Below, piece by piece: positions 1 to 9,406 of a DNA stretch of 64,000 bases. The notes beneath the pieces were generated by a model. That model was not told the DNA's origin and searched no databases. It saw only the letters and a list, made by a program, of their open reading frames with translations. The DNA lies in the NCBI GenBank assembly GCA_002686265.1, contig NZBA01000035.1, positions 62,001 through 126,000 of the forward strand. Reading direction: 5' to 3'. Position numbers and translations under genes: made by a program. The stretch is from Planctomycetota bacterium (lineage in GTDB: Bacteria > Planctomycetota > UBA1135 > GCA-002686595). The first letter of the stretch is position 1, and every line of letters begins with the position of its first letter.

Positions 1-2736
1 AAGATCTCCATCGGAAGCCGCGAGGGTCTCCCAAGCAAGCTGCGAAGTGAGGTGGCGGTCGTTGGGCACCGACCAAGTGTGGACGCCCGCCCGGTCCCAG
101 TAGGCGGTGCCTCCAACCTGGGTGAAGGCCCAGCCGTTGAGCTTCGCCCCGGCCTTCAAGCCGACCGAGGAAATCGGCACTTCCAGGCGCACCCAGCGGC
201 CGGCCTCCACGAGGTCGCCGACGCGCAGGTCCCCCCCGCCCGCGGCGCCCTTGCCGTGGGCGGGTTCCCCCCAGCGCGCACGGTGCTCCCAGGTGCCGTC
301 ATTGAACTGCAACTGCACCGAGCGTGGAGGGTCCTTCGGGTCCAGCCAGACGTGAGCGTAGAGCCGATCGCCCGCCGCCAGGACGAGCGGGCGAGCCTGG
401 GTGAAGTAGTCTTGGTTCAGGCCGTCCCCCCCCTTGCGGCGTAGGCTGCGCTCGCCCGAGAGCACGGGGAGATCATCAGCGCCGACCCAATTCCAAGTGT
501 CACCGTCGCCCGCGAGCACGGCACCGTCGGGCGTGGCGTCGTCGATCCAGTCGAAGTCCTGCGGCGCTTGGTCGGCGCTCGAGAGGATCCCCACCTCGTC
601 CCAATACGCGGTCCCGTCGAACTGCGTGAAGGCCACGCCATGCACGACGCGGCCGGGCGTGAGGCCGATGCTCTCGACGGGGACCTCGAGCTTCACCCAC
701 CCACCCGCGCTCGGCAGGTCCCCCATCCGGCGTCGTTCACTCGTGCCGTCGGCTCCCCAGTCGATCAGGTTCTCGCCCCAGAAGGCCCGATGCCTCCATT
801 CTTCGGCGCCGTCACCGTTGAACTGCAGCATGATCTCGCGTGGCGGGTCCGCGGGGTCGAGGAAGACCGAGGCGAACAAGACGTCGCCCCCGGCGACGCA
901 GAGCTTGCGATCGGCGTTGCGGAAGACGTGCTGGTGGTGCCCGCTCCCGCTGCGCTTCATGGACCGCCGTCCGGCGCGCACGGGCGCATCTGGGGCCTCC
1001 GCCCAGACCAGGGCATCGCCCTCGGGGACGATACCCGCGGGCACCTCGTCGTCCACCCAAACCGTCGCCGACTTGGGCGCCGCGGACTCGTCGGCGGGAG
1101 GTTCCGGTTCCCGGTACTCAAGACCCGTGAGCACCTGCTCGACCTCGGCCTGCAGGGCCGCGTGCTCAGACCGCAGGGAGGCCAGCACGGCGCGCTGTCC
1201 CTCGCTGGGAACCCTCACTACCGGCTCGTGGACTTTCTCGTTGCCGTCCATCGGCTTCCCGTCGAGGTTGTTGAAGAACCCGAAGAGGCCGTAGTACTCG
1301 CGCTGAGTGATCGGGTCGAACTTGTGGTCGTGGCAGGAGGCGCAGCCGATGGTCATCCCCATGAACACCGTGCCGACCGTGTTGACCCGATCGACGACGT
1401 TGCGCACGTAGACCTCCTCCTCGATCGAGCCGCCTTCGTTGGTGGTGACGTGGCAGCGGTTGAAGCCCGTCGCGATGTGCTGGTCGAGGGTGGCGTCGGG
1501 CATGAGGTCTCCGGCGAGCTGCTCGATGGTGAATCGATCGAAGGGGAGGTTCTCGTTGAACGCCGCGATCACCCAATCGCGGTAGGGCCACATCTCCCGG
1601 TAGTTGTCGAGGTGCAGGCCATGGGTATCGCCGTAGCGGGCCGCATCGAGCCAGAAACGGGCGCTGTGCTCTCCGTAGCGCGGCGAGGCGAGCAGGCGGT
1701 CCACCACACGCTCGAACGCCCCGGGCCGGGCGTCAGCCACGAACGCGGTGACCTCCTCGGGCGTCGGCGGCAGGCCCGTCAGGTCGAGAGTCACGCGCCG
1801 CAGCAGCGTGTGCCTGTCCGCCTCGGGGGCGGGGCCAAGGCCCGCGTCCTCGAGTCTGGCGTGGACGAACTGATCGATCTCGTTGCGGGACCAGCGGTCG
1901 CCCTCGACCTCAGGCGGCGTCGGCTCCCGAGGTGTTTGAAAGGCCCAGTGCTCCTTCCACACGGCGCCCTCTGCGATCCAGCGCAGCAGGAGCGCCCGTT
2001 GCTCGTCATCGAGCACCCGAGAGGAGTCCGGCGGCGGCATCCTCTCGGCGGGATCGGAGTGCAGGAGCCGCTCAGGCAGCGTCCCGACTCGGGCATCGCC
2101 CGGAACGACGGCGACGAGGCCCGCCGGACCCCACGGTTCCAAGAGGCCTTCGCGTACGTCGAGGCGCAGGCCACCCTTGCGCGCCGCCCCGTCGGGGCCG
2201 TGGCACAGAAAGCAGTTCTCAGAGAGGAGCGGGCGCACATCGCGGTCGAAATCGACCGGCGGCGCTCCGGAGGTCCCCTCGAGAACGGCGTCCACGAGCG
2301 GCCCCACGTCCACGGCGCCGGCGGCGAGCTCCACGGGAGCCTCGACCTCCTCCCAGGTTGCCCCCTCGGCGATCCAGCGGCGCAGGACGGCGACCTCCTC
2401 GGCCGCCAGGAGATCGCCCTTGGCCGGCATGACGTCGGGATCGTCGGCGGGAAGCGAGATGCGCTCCAGGAGCGTGCCGGCGTCGGGGTCGCCGGGGACG
2501 ACGGGCACCCACTCGGGGTCCTCGGACTCGAAGAGCCCCCCGCGGGTGTCCAGGCGCAGGTCGCCCTTCTGCTTCTTCGTGCCGTGGCACGAGAAGCAGC
2601 GCGCGGCGAGGATCGGGTGTACGTCGCGGGCGTAGTCCCCCTCCTCGCCGCCGGTCGCGACCGGGCGCATGGAGGGGAGGATGATGAGACCCGCTGCTAG
2701 AAGGCCTGCCGGGAGGAGCACCGAAGGGGAGTGCAT
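1..2736 (-). CDS. Secreted PSD1-like protein: cytochrome c (PSCyt1) plus DUF1549, C-terminus cut by window edge
   Basis: Starts at ATG 2736; a hydrophobic N-terminus (residues 6-22) looks like a signal segment. Two cytochrome c-like haem motifs are visible, CFSCH (residues 47-51) and CFLCH (about 174-178), each followed by a planctomycete cytochrome region. A DUF1549-like region covers about 280-480, with the family motif CASCHDHKFDP near 463. About residues 563-715 and 732-885 form two similar tandem beta-rich units that share VWLDPxDPPR-type and AFTQ-GGTAYWD-type segments. The frame is open to base 1 with no stop, so the expected DUF1553 end lies outside. The family is typical of Planctomycetota and presumed to act in the periplasm; its substrate is unknown. 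A TAGAAT -10-like hexamer lies at 2756-2761. Confidence 0.88.
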   Translation of the reverse strand, partial: MHSPSVLLPAGLLAAGLIILPSMRPVATGGEEGDYARDVHPILAARCFSCHGTKKQKGDLRLDTRGGLFESEDPEWVPVVPGDPDAGTLLERISLPADDPDVMPAKGDLLAAEEVAVLRRWIAEGATWEEVEAPVELAAGAVDVGPLVDAVLEGTSGAPPVDFDRDVRPLLSENCFLCHGPDGAARKGGLRLDVREGLLEPWGPAGLVAVVPGDARVGTLPERLLHSDPAERMPPPDSSRVLDDEQRALLLRWIAEGAVWKEHWAFQTPREPTPPEVEGDRWSRNEIDQFVHARLEDAGLGPAPEADRHTLLRRVTLDLTGLPPTPEEVTAFVADARPGAFERVVDRLLASPRYGEHSARFWLDAARYGDTHGLHLDNYREMWPYRDWVIAAFNENLPFDRFTIEQLAGDLMPDATLDQHIATGFNRCHVTTNEGGSIEEEVYVRNVVDRVNTVGTVFMGMTIGCASCHDHKFDPITQREYYGLFGFFNNLDGKPMDGNEKVHEPVVRVPSEGQRAVLASLRSEHAALQAEVEQVLTGLEYREPEPPADESAAPKSATVWVDDEVPAGIVPEGDALVWAEAPDAPVRAGRRSMKRSGSGHHQHVFRNADRKLCVAGGDVLFASVFLDPADPPREIMLQFNGDGAEEWRHRAFWGENLIDWGADGTSERRRMGDLPSAGGWVKLEVPVESIGLTPGRVVHGVAFTQFDGTAYWDEVGILSSADQAPQDFDWIDDATPDGAVLAGDGDTWNWVGADDLPVLSGERSLRRKGGDGLNQDYFTQARPLVLAAGDRLYAHVWLDPKDPPRSVQLQFNDGTWEHRARWGEPAHGKGAAGGGDLRVGDLVEAGRWVRLEVPISSVGLKAGAKLNGWAFTQVGGTAYWDRAGVHTWSVPNDRHLTSQLAWETLAASDGDL

Positions 2737-2829
2737 GGCCGGGGGAACTGCGCCGATTCTAGCAACAGGCCGAGAGCCCCGCGAGTGAGCCCGATGTACG
2801 CACAAGGCCAGAGAACGGAACGGAGCGAG

Positions 2830-3594
2830 TCAGCCCAGCTGCTCGGGGTACATCCCCAGGCCCAGGCCGCCGCAGACCGGGATCGTCGCACCGGTGACGT
2901 AGGCCGCGCGCGGCGAGGCCAGGAAGGCGGCCGCGTGGGCGACCTCATCGACGCTCCCCGCCCTCCCGACGGGAGTGTTGTGCTTGAAGTGCTCCTGCAC
3001 CTCGGGGGAGATCACCTCGGCGACACGCTCGGTTTCGATCAGGCCCAGCTCGAGCAGGTTGCACGTGACTCCGCTCCGCGCGCTCTCGATGGCCACGCTG
3101 CGGGTCATCCCGACCAAGCCGGCCTTGGCCGTGGAGTAGGCGACCTGCCCCGTGGCTCCCAGGCTCGCGGCCACCGAGCCGACATTCACGATGCGACCGA
3201 AGCCGCGCGCCTTCATGCCCGGCAGGACGTGGCGGATCAGGAGCAGGGCCGAGCGCACGCAGGTCGTGAGCACGCGGTCGATCTCAGCGGGATCCACGGT
3301 TTCCACGGGCCTATAGGACGCAAAGGCGGCAGCGTTGTTGACGAGAATGTCGATCTCGGGCGCGACGCGGTCCAGAGCCTCCAGCCAGTCCACGCCGTCG
3401 ATGTCCGCCTCGAGAGCGACGACATCCAGGCCCGCGCCCGAGAGGGTCTCGACCGCGTCGGCGAGCTGCTCGGTCGTGCGCGAGACGATTACCACCCGCG
3501 CCCCGCCGCGGGCGAGCTCGGCGGCAATCGCGCGCCCGATGCCTCGCCCGGCACCGGTGATCACGGCCGTCTTCCCGTCGAGCTCTCTCATCAT
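2830..3594 (-). CDS. SDR-family NAD(P)-dependent oxidoreductase
   Basis: A 254-residue classical short-chain dehydrogenase/reductase. Visible are the cofactor motif TGAGRGIG (residues 13-20), the NNAA structural motif (87-90), and the catalytic Ser140, Tyr153 and Lys157 in YSTAK. The C-terminus carries the usual TGATIPVCGG segment, close to FabG-type enzymes. Length is normal for the family. Two Met codons open the frame (3594 and 3591). A TATGAT -10-like hexamer sits at 3636-3641 on the same strand. The gene stands alone between the PSD1-like gene and a divergent secreted protein, so context does not name the substrate; FabG-like acyl reductase is only one possibility. Confidence 0.9.
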   Translation of the reverse strand: MMRELDGKTAVITGAGRGIGRAIAAELARGGARVVIVSRTTEQLADAVETLSGAGLDVVALEADIDGVDWLEALDRVAPEIDILVNNAAAFASYRPVETVDPAEIDRVLTTCVRSALLLIRHVLPGMKARGFGRIVNVGSVAASLGATGQVAYSTAKAGLVGMTRSVAIESARSGVTCNLLELGLIETERVAEVISPEVQEHFKHNTPVGRAGSVDEVAHAAAFLASPRAAYVTGATIPVCGGLGLGMYPEQLG

Positions 3595-3811
3595 CTGCCG
3601 CCGCCGGCGTCGAGCGGCGGTCTCACGCGCCCGAGATCATAGCCCGGTCCGCGGTGACGGGGCGCGGCGGTGACGGGGAACCGGGTTTCTCGGACAGCCT
3701 GCGGGAGCCGGACCCCGCTCTCGCTCCCTCGAGCGCCCGAAATCAACCATCCTCGGTAGGCTGAAGGGGCGCCGCTCGCAACCTCCAGTCCCCTCCCAGC
3801 GGATCCTAGTC

Positions 3812-5467
3812 ATGACCCTCGAGTTGCCCATCCTGCTCACTGTCTGTGCCCTCGCCGCGCAAGCGCCGAAGCCTCCCTCGGCGACCGCCGTCTCGCCTCC
3901 CACGAACTCCGCTCCCGGCGGCTGGCTGGGCGGGACCGACGACTGCGTGACGCCCATGCCGATCGCCGGGCAGGGCACCTTCCCCTTCGATCACAGTGCC
4001 GCTACGACGGGCACCGCGGGGCAGAGCGAGTCGCTGTGTTTCGCCTTCGGGACGAGCGGCATCGAGAACGACGTGTGGTACTGCTGGACCGCCGATGCCG
4101 ACGGCTGTGCCGAGCTCACTACCTGCGGCCTGACCGCCACGGACACCAAGGTCGCCGCCTACCCCGGGTGTGGCTGCCCTGCGCCGGGCACGGCCCTGGC
4201 CTGTAACGACGACGCCTGCGGTCTGCAGAGCACGATCGGCTTCCCCGTTTCGGTCGGGACCACCTACACCCTGCAGGTCGGCACCTTCCCCGGCGCCTCG
4301 CCGGGCAGCGGCTCCTTCACGCTCCAGATCCAGCCCTGCCCGACGCCCGCACCGATCCAGCTCGTCGGCCACTACCGCCTGGACGAAGCAACGGGAGCGA
4401 TGTGCATGGACTCCTCGGGCAACGGCTTCGACGGCACGTACCTCGGGGGTGTCACCCTCGCTCAGCCCGGTGCCGCGGCCACGACGAACCTCTCCGTCGA
4501 GTTCGATCACACCCAAGGCGGCCACGCCTCGATCCCCACCAACCCGACCTACGACGCCATGCAGAGCGATCTCTCCGTCGCCGCGTGGATCCACCCCGAG
4601 TCCTTCGGTAGCAGTTCCGGTGGGATCATGCGCATCTTTGGGAACAGCTGCTGCGGAGGGAGCTGGAGCTTCGGCGTCACGAACTCCGGCCTGCGCTTCA
4701 CGACGATCGGAGTGCAGGACTACGACTTCTCCGTGGCTGTCCCCCTGAACGCCTGGTCCCACGTGGCGATCGTCTTCGACCTCGCCTTCGACGTGCGCTT
4801 CTACCTCGACGGTGTGCCGGTAGGGAGCGTCGCCGGAGGCGCCTCGGCCAACCTCGCCGGGCCGACGTGGAACATCGGGACCTGGGATGCGGCGATCGAG
4901 TACTGGGATGGGCTGCTCGACGACGTCCAGGTCTACTCCGGCTCCCTCGCCGACGGCGACGTCGCCTTCCTGTTCGCCAATCCCGGCGCCACGGTCTCTG
5001 GGACCGTCGGCACGGCCTACTGCTTCGGTGACGGCTCGGGGGGCGTCTGCCCCTGCGGCAACCTCGGTGGCACCGGCGAGGGTTGCGGCAACTCGACGGG
5101 GCAAGGCGCCACAACCCTCGCCGACGGCTCGACGGGCGGCGGGGCCGACGACGTGACCTTCGGTAGCCACGGCCTCTTGCCCGGCCAGCCGGCGCTCTTG
5201 TTCAGCGGCAACAACACGGTGAACGGCGGCAACGGCGTGATCTTCGGCGACGGCCTGCGCTGCGCGGGAACGGCCGTGAAGCGCCTCGGCGTCCGCGTGC
5301 CAGATGCCGCGGGCGGCGCCGCCTGGGGGCCGGGCCTGGCGCCCATGGGCCAGTGGGGAGCCGGGGACACCCGCCGTTTTCAGGTCTGGTACCGCGACCC
5401 CAACGCCAGCCCCTGCGGCAGCAGCTTCAACCTCTCCCATGGCGTCGAGGTGACCTTCACTCCGTAG
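3812..5467 (+). CDS. Secreted LamG/concanavalin-like protein with Cys-rich C-terminal module
   Basis: A 551-residue protein with a short N-terminal signal-like segment (residues 1-18). Residues about 45-170 form a Cys-containing beta domain (ADADGCAEL, YPGCGCPAPG), resembling planctomycete secreted-protein domains. Residues about 190-395 match a LamG/laminin-G jelly roll (GHYRLDEATGAMCMDSSGNG, then VAAWIHPESF and WDGLLDDVQVY). The last 150 residues are a separate module with CPCGN, GCGNS, WYRDPN and FNLSHGVEVTF motifs and paired cysteines. No PEP-CTERM or LPXTG signal is present. A role in carbohydrate or surface binding is inferred from LamG. The start ATG 3812 has no strong Shine-Dalgarno. 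Confidence 0.82.
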   Translation: MTLELPILLTVCALAAQAPKPPSATAVSPPTNSAPGGWLGGTDDCVTPMPIAGQGTFPFDHSAATTGTAGQSESLCFAFGTSGIENDVWYCWTADADGCAELTTCGLTATDTKVAAYPGCGCPAPGTALACNDDACGLQSTIGFPVSVGTTYTLQVGTFPGASPGSGSFTLQIQPCPTPAPIQLVGHYRLDEATGAMCMDSSGNGFDGTYLGGVTLAQPGAAATTNLSVEFDHTQGGHASIPTNPTYDAMQSDLSVAAWIHPESFGSSSGGIMRIFGNSCCGGSWSFGVTNSGLRFTTIGVQDYDFSVAVPLNAWSHVAIVFDLAFDVRFYLDGVPVGSVAGGASANLAGPTWNIGTWDAAIEYWDGLLDDVQVYSGSLADGDVAFLFANPGATVSGTVGTAYCFGDGSGGVCPCGNLGGTGEGCGNSTGQGATTLADGSTGGGADDVTFGSHGLLPGQPALLFSGNNTVNGGNGVIFGDGLRCAGTAVKRLGVRVPDAAGGAAWGPGLAPMGQWGAGDTRRFQVWYRDPNASPCGSSFNLSHGVEVTFTP

Positions 5468-5548
5468 CCACCGGCGCCGGCTCGTGGACCGAGGCGCACT
5501 CCTGCGCTGGCCGGTCCCCTCCGCCGCGCGGGCCTCCCCCGTGGTCCC

Positions 5549-6478
5549 CTACTCGTCCCCGACGGGCGTCAACCAGCCGAAGCGATCGTCGGTGCGGCCC
5601 TGCACGATCTCGAAGAAGGCCTCCTGTAGGCGGGCAGTCACCGGGCCGCGGCTGCCGGCTCCGACCGTCTGGCCATCCACGCTGCGGACGGGGGTGATCT
5701 CGGCCGCAGTGCCCGAGAAGAAGACCTCCTCGGAGGTGTAGAGCATCTCGCGCGGGATGCGCTGCTCGCGCACACGAATGCCCGCCTCGGCGGCGAGTTG
5801 CAGCACGTACCCGCGGGTGACGCCCTCGAGGATCGACGCTCCCACCGGAGGGGTCCAAAGCGCGCCGTCACGCACGAAGAACACGTTCTCGCCGCTGCCC
5901 TCGCAGACGTAGCCGTCCACATCGAGCACGATGCCCTCGGCGTAGCCGTGGCGCTTGGCCTCCATCACGACCAAGGCGGAGTTGATGTAGTTCCCCGACG
6001 CCTTGGCCATCGAAGGGTGCGTGTCCGGAGCCATGCGCCGCCAACTAGCGACGCCCGTGTCGACGCCCTCGAGCTGGGAACCTTCTCCCAACAGGGCACC
6101 CCAGGGGAAGGTCGCCACGATGACCTCCACCGGCGAGGCGCTCGGATCCACGCCCAGCTCGCCGTAGCCGCGGAAAGCGAAGGGGCGGATGTAGCACGCC
6201 TCATGCTCGTTGGCCCGAACCGTCTCCAGCACAGCGGAGCGCAGCCTCTCGAACTCGAAGGGCATCGGCAGCGAAAGAAGCCTTGCCGAACGAAACAGGC
6301 GCTGCACGTGAGCGTCGAGCCCGAGGACGCGCGTGCCCTGCTCGCTCCCATACGCCCGGACTCCCTCGAAGACGCCCGTTCCGTAGTGGATGACGTGCGA
6401 CAGCACGTGCACCCGCGCCTCGTCCCAAGCAACGAACTCGCCGTTGAACCAGATGTAGGGGGAGGGAACGACCTTCAT
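5549..6478 (-). CDS. ilvE: Branched-chain amino acid aminotransferase
   Basis: Class IV PLP aminotransferase, 309 residues, the usual IlvE length. It catalyses the last step of Val/Leu/Ile synthesis and the first step of their breakdown. Diagnostic segments are IWFNGEFV, HYGTGVFEGVRAY (residues 31-43), the PLP lysine Lys159 in MAKASGNYINS, and the C-terminal EVFFSGTAAEITPV. The frame is open upstream, but ATG 6478 matches the family N-terminus (MKVVPSPYIW). It lies 58 bases after korB on the same strand, so it may share a transcript with korAB. D-amino acid aminotransferase is excluded by the branched-chain-type pattern, though not with certainty. Confidence 0.93.
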   Translation of the reverse strand: MKVVPSPYIWFNGEFVAWDEARVHVLSHVIHYGTGVFEGVRAYGSEQGTRVLGLDAHVQRLFRSARLLSLPMPFEFERLRSAVLETVRANEHEACYIRPFAFRGYGELGVDPSASPVEVIVATFPWGALLGEGSQLEGVDTGVASWRRMAPDTHPSMAKASGNYINSALVVMEAKRHGYAEGIVLDVDGYVCEGSGENVFFVRDGALWTPPVGASILEGVTRGYVLQLAAEAGIRVREQRIPREMLYTSEEVFFSGTAAEITPVRSVDGQTVGAGSRGPVTARLQEAFFEIVQGRTDDRFGWLTPVGDE

Positions 6479-6536
6479 GAGATAGGACTTCGGGTGGTGG
6501 TGATGTCGGTTGCCGGACTCCGGACAGGTGCGGCGG

Positions 6537-7535
6537 TCAGGAGACCTCCCAGGTCTCCCCGGCGTAGACGAGGTCCCTGATCGTGCCCGCACCGCTCTCC
6601 GTGATGGCCTCGGCGACTTGCGAAGCGGAGACCTCGTCGTAGGACGGCGCTGAGACTGCCCGGAAGACGCCCACGGGGTTGGGATGTCCGGGGTTCTCGT
6701 CCATCATCGACATCGTGAAGGCCGGCGCCGAGGAGGAGAGCGTCGGATCCCAGACCGACGCATCGTCCGCGCCGGTCACGTTCGTCTCGAAGCCCTCGAC
6801 CTTGATGCCCTTCTCGCGCTGCTTGCCGTAGATCATCGGCTCTCCGGGCACGAGGTCGATCATGCGGTCGTCGCGCACCTTCTTGTCCACGACGTCTTCG
6901 AAGCACCCGTCGTTGAAGATCACGCAGTTCTGATAGATCTCCACGAATGAAGCGCCCTTGTGTCGGGCGGCCGCCTCGAAGGTCCGCTCCATGTGCTTCA
7001 GGTTCGAGTCGTAGGTGCGCGCGACGAACGTCGCGTTGCAACCCAGCGCGAAGCTGATCGGATTGAAAGGACGGTCGATCGACCCCATGGGCGAGGTCTT
7101 GGTCCGCCGCCCGACGGGCGAGGTCGGCGAGTACTGCCCCTTGGTCAGCCCGTAGATCTGGTTGTTGAACAGCAAGATGTTGACGTCGACGTTTCGCCGC
7201 AGGATGTGTGCGAGGTGGTTGCCGCCGATGGAGAGCCCGTCACCGTCACCGGTGACGATCCAGACCGAGAGCTCCGGGTTCGCCGTCTTGATCCCCGTCG
7301 CGATCGCTGGAGCGCGCCCGTGGATCGTGTGGAATCCGAAAGTGCTCATGTAGTAGGGGAAGCGGCTGGAGCAGCCGATGCCGCTCACGAACACGGTGTC
7401 CTCGCGGGCGATGCCCATGCGAGCACACACGGCCTGAACCGCATTGAGGATCGCGTAGTCCCCGCAGCCGGGGCACCAACGGACTTCCTGGTCGGACTTG
7501 AAGTCCTTCTTCGTCAGGGGGTTCGTCTCGGTCAT
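6537..7535 (-). CDS. korB: 2-oxoacid:ferredoxin oxidoreductase, beta subunit (KorB type)
   Basis: A 332-residue thiamine-diphosphate subunit. CPGCGDY (residues 21-27) and the TPP/Mg motif beginning GDGD (96-99) and running to NNQIYG are intact. The TKGQYSPTSP segment is typical of 2-oxoglutarate (Kor) rather than pyruvate enzymes. Together with KorA it oxidatively decarboxylates 2-oxoglutarate to succinyl-CoA and reduces ferredoxin, as part of the TCA cycle. The start ATG 7535 is 2 bases after the korA stop, so the pair is translationally coupled. No separate ferredoxin (delta) subunit lies nearby, as in other two-subunit Kor enzymes. Confidence 0.92.
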   Translation of the reverse strand: MTETNPLTKKDFKSDQEVRWCPGCGDYAILNAVQAVCARMGIAREDTVFVSGIGCSSRFPYYMSTFGFHTIHGRAPAIATGIKTANPELSVWIVTGDGDGLSIGGNHLAHILRRNVDVNILLFNNQIYGLTKGQYSPTSPVGRRTKTSPMGSIDRPFNPISFALGCNATFVARTYDSNLKHMERTFEAAARHKGASFVEIYQNCVIFNDGCFEDVVDKKVRDDRMIDLVPGEPMIYGKQREKGIKVEGFETNVTGADDASVWDPTLSSSAPAFTMSMMDENPGHPNPVGVFRAVSAPSYDEVSASQVAEAITESGAGTIRDLVYAGETWEVS

Positions 7536-7537
7536 GG

Positions 7538-9406
7538 TCAGCGCTCCAGGATGTCGGTGACTTTCTCGACGATCTCGGTCGAGAGGAACGGCCGCCCCTG
7601 AACCTTCGGAAAGGAAATGAAGTTGTGGTGGGGGTACTCGCCGCGCAGGACTCGCGCGAGTTGGCCGAGGTTGATCTCGGGGATGAGGATCGCCTTGAAG
7701 CGGTCGAAGATCTCGTCGAGCCCTTCGGGCAGTGGCCAAAGGTGGCGCAGGTGGAGCGTGCTCCCCTCGGTGCCCGTTCGCGCGCAGCGCTCGGCCGCAT
7801 CGATGATCGTGCCGTAGGTGGATCCCCAGCCCAAGATCAGCAGGTCCCCGCTCCGCGGCCCACGGATCTCGGGAGTGGGGATGCTCGCGCGGATCCCCAT
7901 GACCTTCTCCTGGCGCTTGAGGATCATGAACTCGTGGTTCTCGGCGTCGTAGGAGATCTCACCGGAGAGGTGCTCCTTCTCGAGCCCTCCCACGCGGTGC
8001 TCGGTTCCCGCCGTCCCGGGGAGCGCCCACGGCCGCGAGCTCCGCTCATCGCGGGAATAGGGCATCAGCCTCGAATTGCCCTTCTCGCGCGGCTTCTCGA
8101 AGCGCGCCTCGAAGCGCGGCAGGCCGTCTATGTCGGGCAGGCGCCACGGCTCGGCGCCGTTGGCGATGTAGCCGTCACTGAGGAGGATGACGGGGGTCAT
8201 GTACTCGACGGCGATGCGGCAGGCCTCTATGGCGCAGTCGAACGCGTCGGATGGGGAGCACACCGCGAGCACCGGAATCGGAGCCTCCCCGTTGCGCCCG
8301 AACAGCGCCTGCAGCAGGTCGGCCTGCTCGGTCTTGGTGGGAAGCCCCGTCGAGGGGCCGCCGCGCTGCACGTTTACGATCACCAGCGGCAACTCGACGC
8401 AGACGCCGAGCCCCATGGCCTCGCCCTTGAGTGCCACGCCTGGCCCGGAGGTCGTCGTCATGCCCAAGCTCCCGGTGAACGAGGCTCCGATGGCGGCGCA
8501 GATCGCCGCGATTTCGTCCTCGGCCTGGAAGGTCACTACGCCATGCCGCTTGAACGACGCCATCACCTCGAGGATGCTCGAGGCGGGGGTGATCGGGTAG
8601 GAGCCCAAGAAGGCCTTCAACCCCGCGAGCTCCGCACCCGAGATGAGCCCCAGAGCGAGGGCCTGATTGCCCATGATCTTGCGGTAGGTGCCCGGAGCAA
8701 GCTCGGCGGCGGGGACCTCGAAGCGGCCCTGGAACATCTCGTGGATGTCGCCCGCCGCGAACCCTGCGCGCATGGCGGTGATGTTGGCCTCGGCCAGCTC
8801 CCCGCGCTTCGCGAACTTCTTGCGCAGCCACTCCTCGGTCGGCTCGAGTGGGCGGCTGTAGAGCCAGTACATCAGGCCCAGGGTGTAGAAGTTCTTGCAG
8901 CGCTGGACTTCTTTGGTCGAGAGCGTCGAGCCGTCGAGGGCCTCGGTCACGCGCTTGTTGATGTCAACCTTGATCACGCGGTAACCCTCCAGTGAACCGT
9001 CCTCGAGCGGGTTGACCTCGACACGCGCCTTCTTGAGATCCTTCGCGGTGAAGTTCCCCGTGTTCGCGATGACCACGCCGCCGATCTTGAGGTCGGCGAT
9101 GTTCACCACGAGCGCGGCGGGGTTCATGGCGACGAGCACATCGGGGTTGTCGCCGGGCGTGTGGATGTCGATCGAGCTGAAGCACAGTTGGAAGCCCGAG
9201 ACGCCCGGTCGCGTACCGGCGGGCGCGCGGATCTCGGCCGGGAAGTCAGGCAGGGTCGCCAGGTCGTTGCCCACGGCGGCCGAGGTGGACGTGAACTGGT
9301 TGCCGGTGATCTGCATCCCGTCGCCGGAGTCGCCGGCGAAGCGAATCACGACGCGCTCCTGTTTCTGGAGCGGCAGGTCGGAACCCGGTTCTCTGGTGGT
9401 CGTCAT
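7538..9406 (-). CDS. korA: 2-oxoacid:ferredoxin oxidoreductase, alpha subunit with fused gamma domain (KorA type)
   Basis: A 622-residue fused gamma-alpha subunit. The N-terminal gamma domain (about 1-200) shows RFAGDSGDGMQITG. The alpha domain (from about 230) has GNQALALGLISGAELAGLK, the substrate segment SYPITPASSILE, and QAEDEIAAICAAIGAS. A C-terminal transketolase-like part ends in GEYPHHNFISFPKVQGRPF. Domain order and length fit two-subunit 2-oxoglutarate synthases. ATG 9406 was chosen because the upstream in-frame extension is Arg-rich and unlike the family. It is first gene of the korA-korB(-ilvE) run. Confidence 0.92.
   Translation of the reverse strand: MTTTREPGSDLPLQKQERVVIRFAGDSGDGMQITGNQFTSTSAAVGNDLATLPDFPAEIRAPAGTRPGVSGFQLCFSSIDIHTPGDNPDVLVAMNPAALVVNIADLKIGGVVIANTGNFTAKDLKKARVEVNPLEDGSLEGYRVIKVDINKRVTEALDGSTLSTKEVQRCKNFYTLGLMYWLYSRPLEPTEEWLRKKFAKRGELAEANITAMRAGFAAGDIHEMFQGRFEVPAAELAPGTYRKIMGNQALALGLISGAELAGLKAFLGSYPITPASSILEVMASFKRHGVVTFQAEDEIAAICAAIGASFTGSLGMTTTSGPGVALKGEAMGLGVCVELPLVIVNVQRGGPSTGLPTKTEQADLLQALFGRNGEAPIPVLAVCSPSDAFDCAIEACRIAVEYMTPVILLSDGYIANGAEPWRLPDIDGLPRFEARFEKPREKGNSRLMPYSRDERSSRPWALPGTAGTEHRVGGLEKEHLSGEISYDAENHEFMILKRQEKVMGIRASIPTPEIRGPRSGDLLILGWGSTYGTIIDAAERCARTGTEGSTLHLRHLWPLPEGLDEIFDRFKAILIPEINLGQLARVLRGEYPHHNFISFPKVQGRPFLSTEIVEKVTDILER

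Noticed and set aside
568-2700. Very long open frame antisense to the PSD1-like gene
   Set aside because: High GC content makes stop codons rare in other frames. The composition is Arg/Gly/Val-rich without motifs, while the other strand has clear haem and DUF1549 motifs.
2690-2710. CTAGCAG-like bases inside the PSD1-like signal peptide, resembling the dispersed repeat end
   Set aside because: Only about ten bases match and the core is absent; it is coding sequence for Leu-Ala residues.
3806-5440. Long open frame antisense to the LamG protein gene
   Set aside because: Low-complexity Ala/Gly/Arg-rich translation with no family motifs; the sense frame has a signal, a LamG domain and Cys modules.
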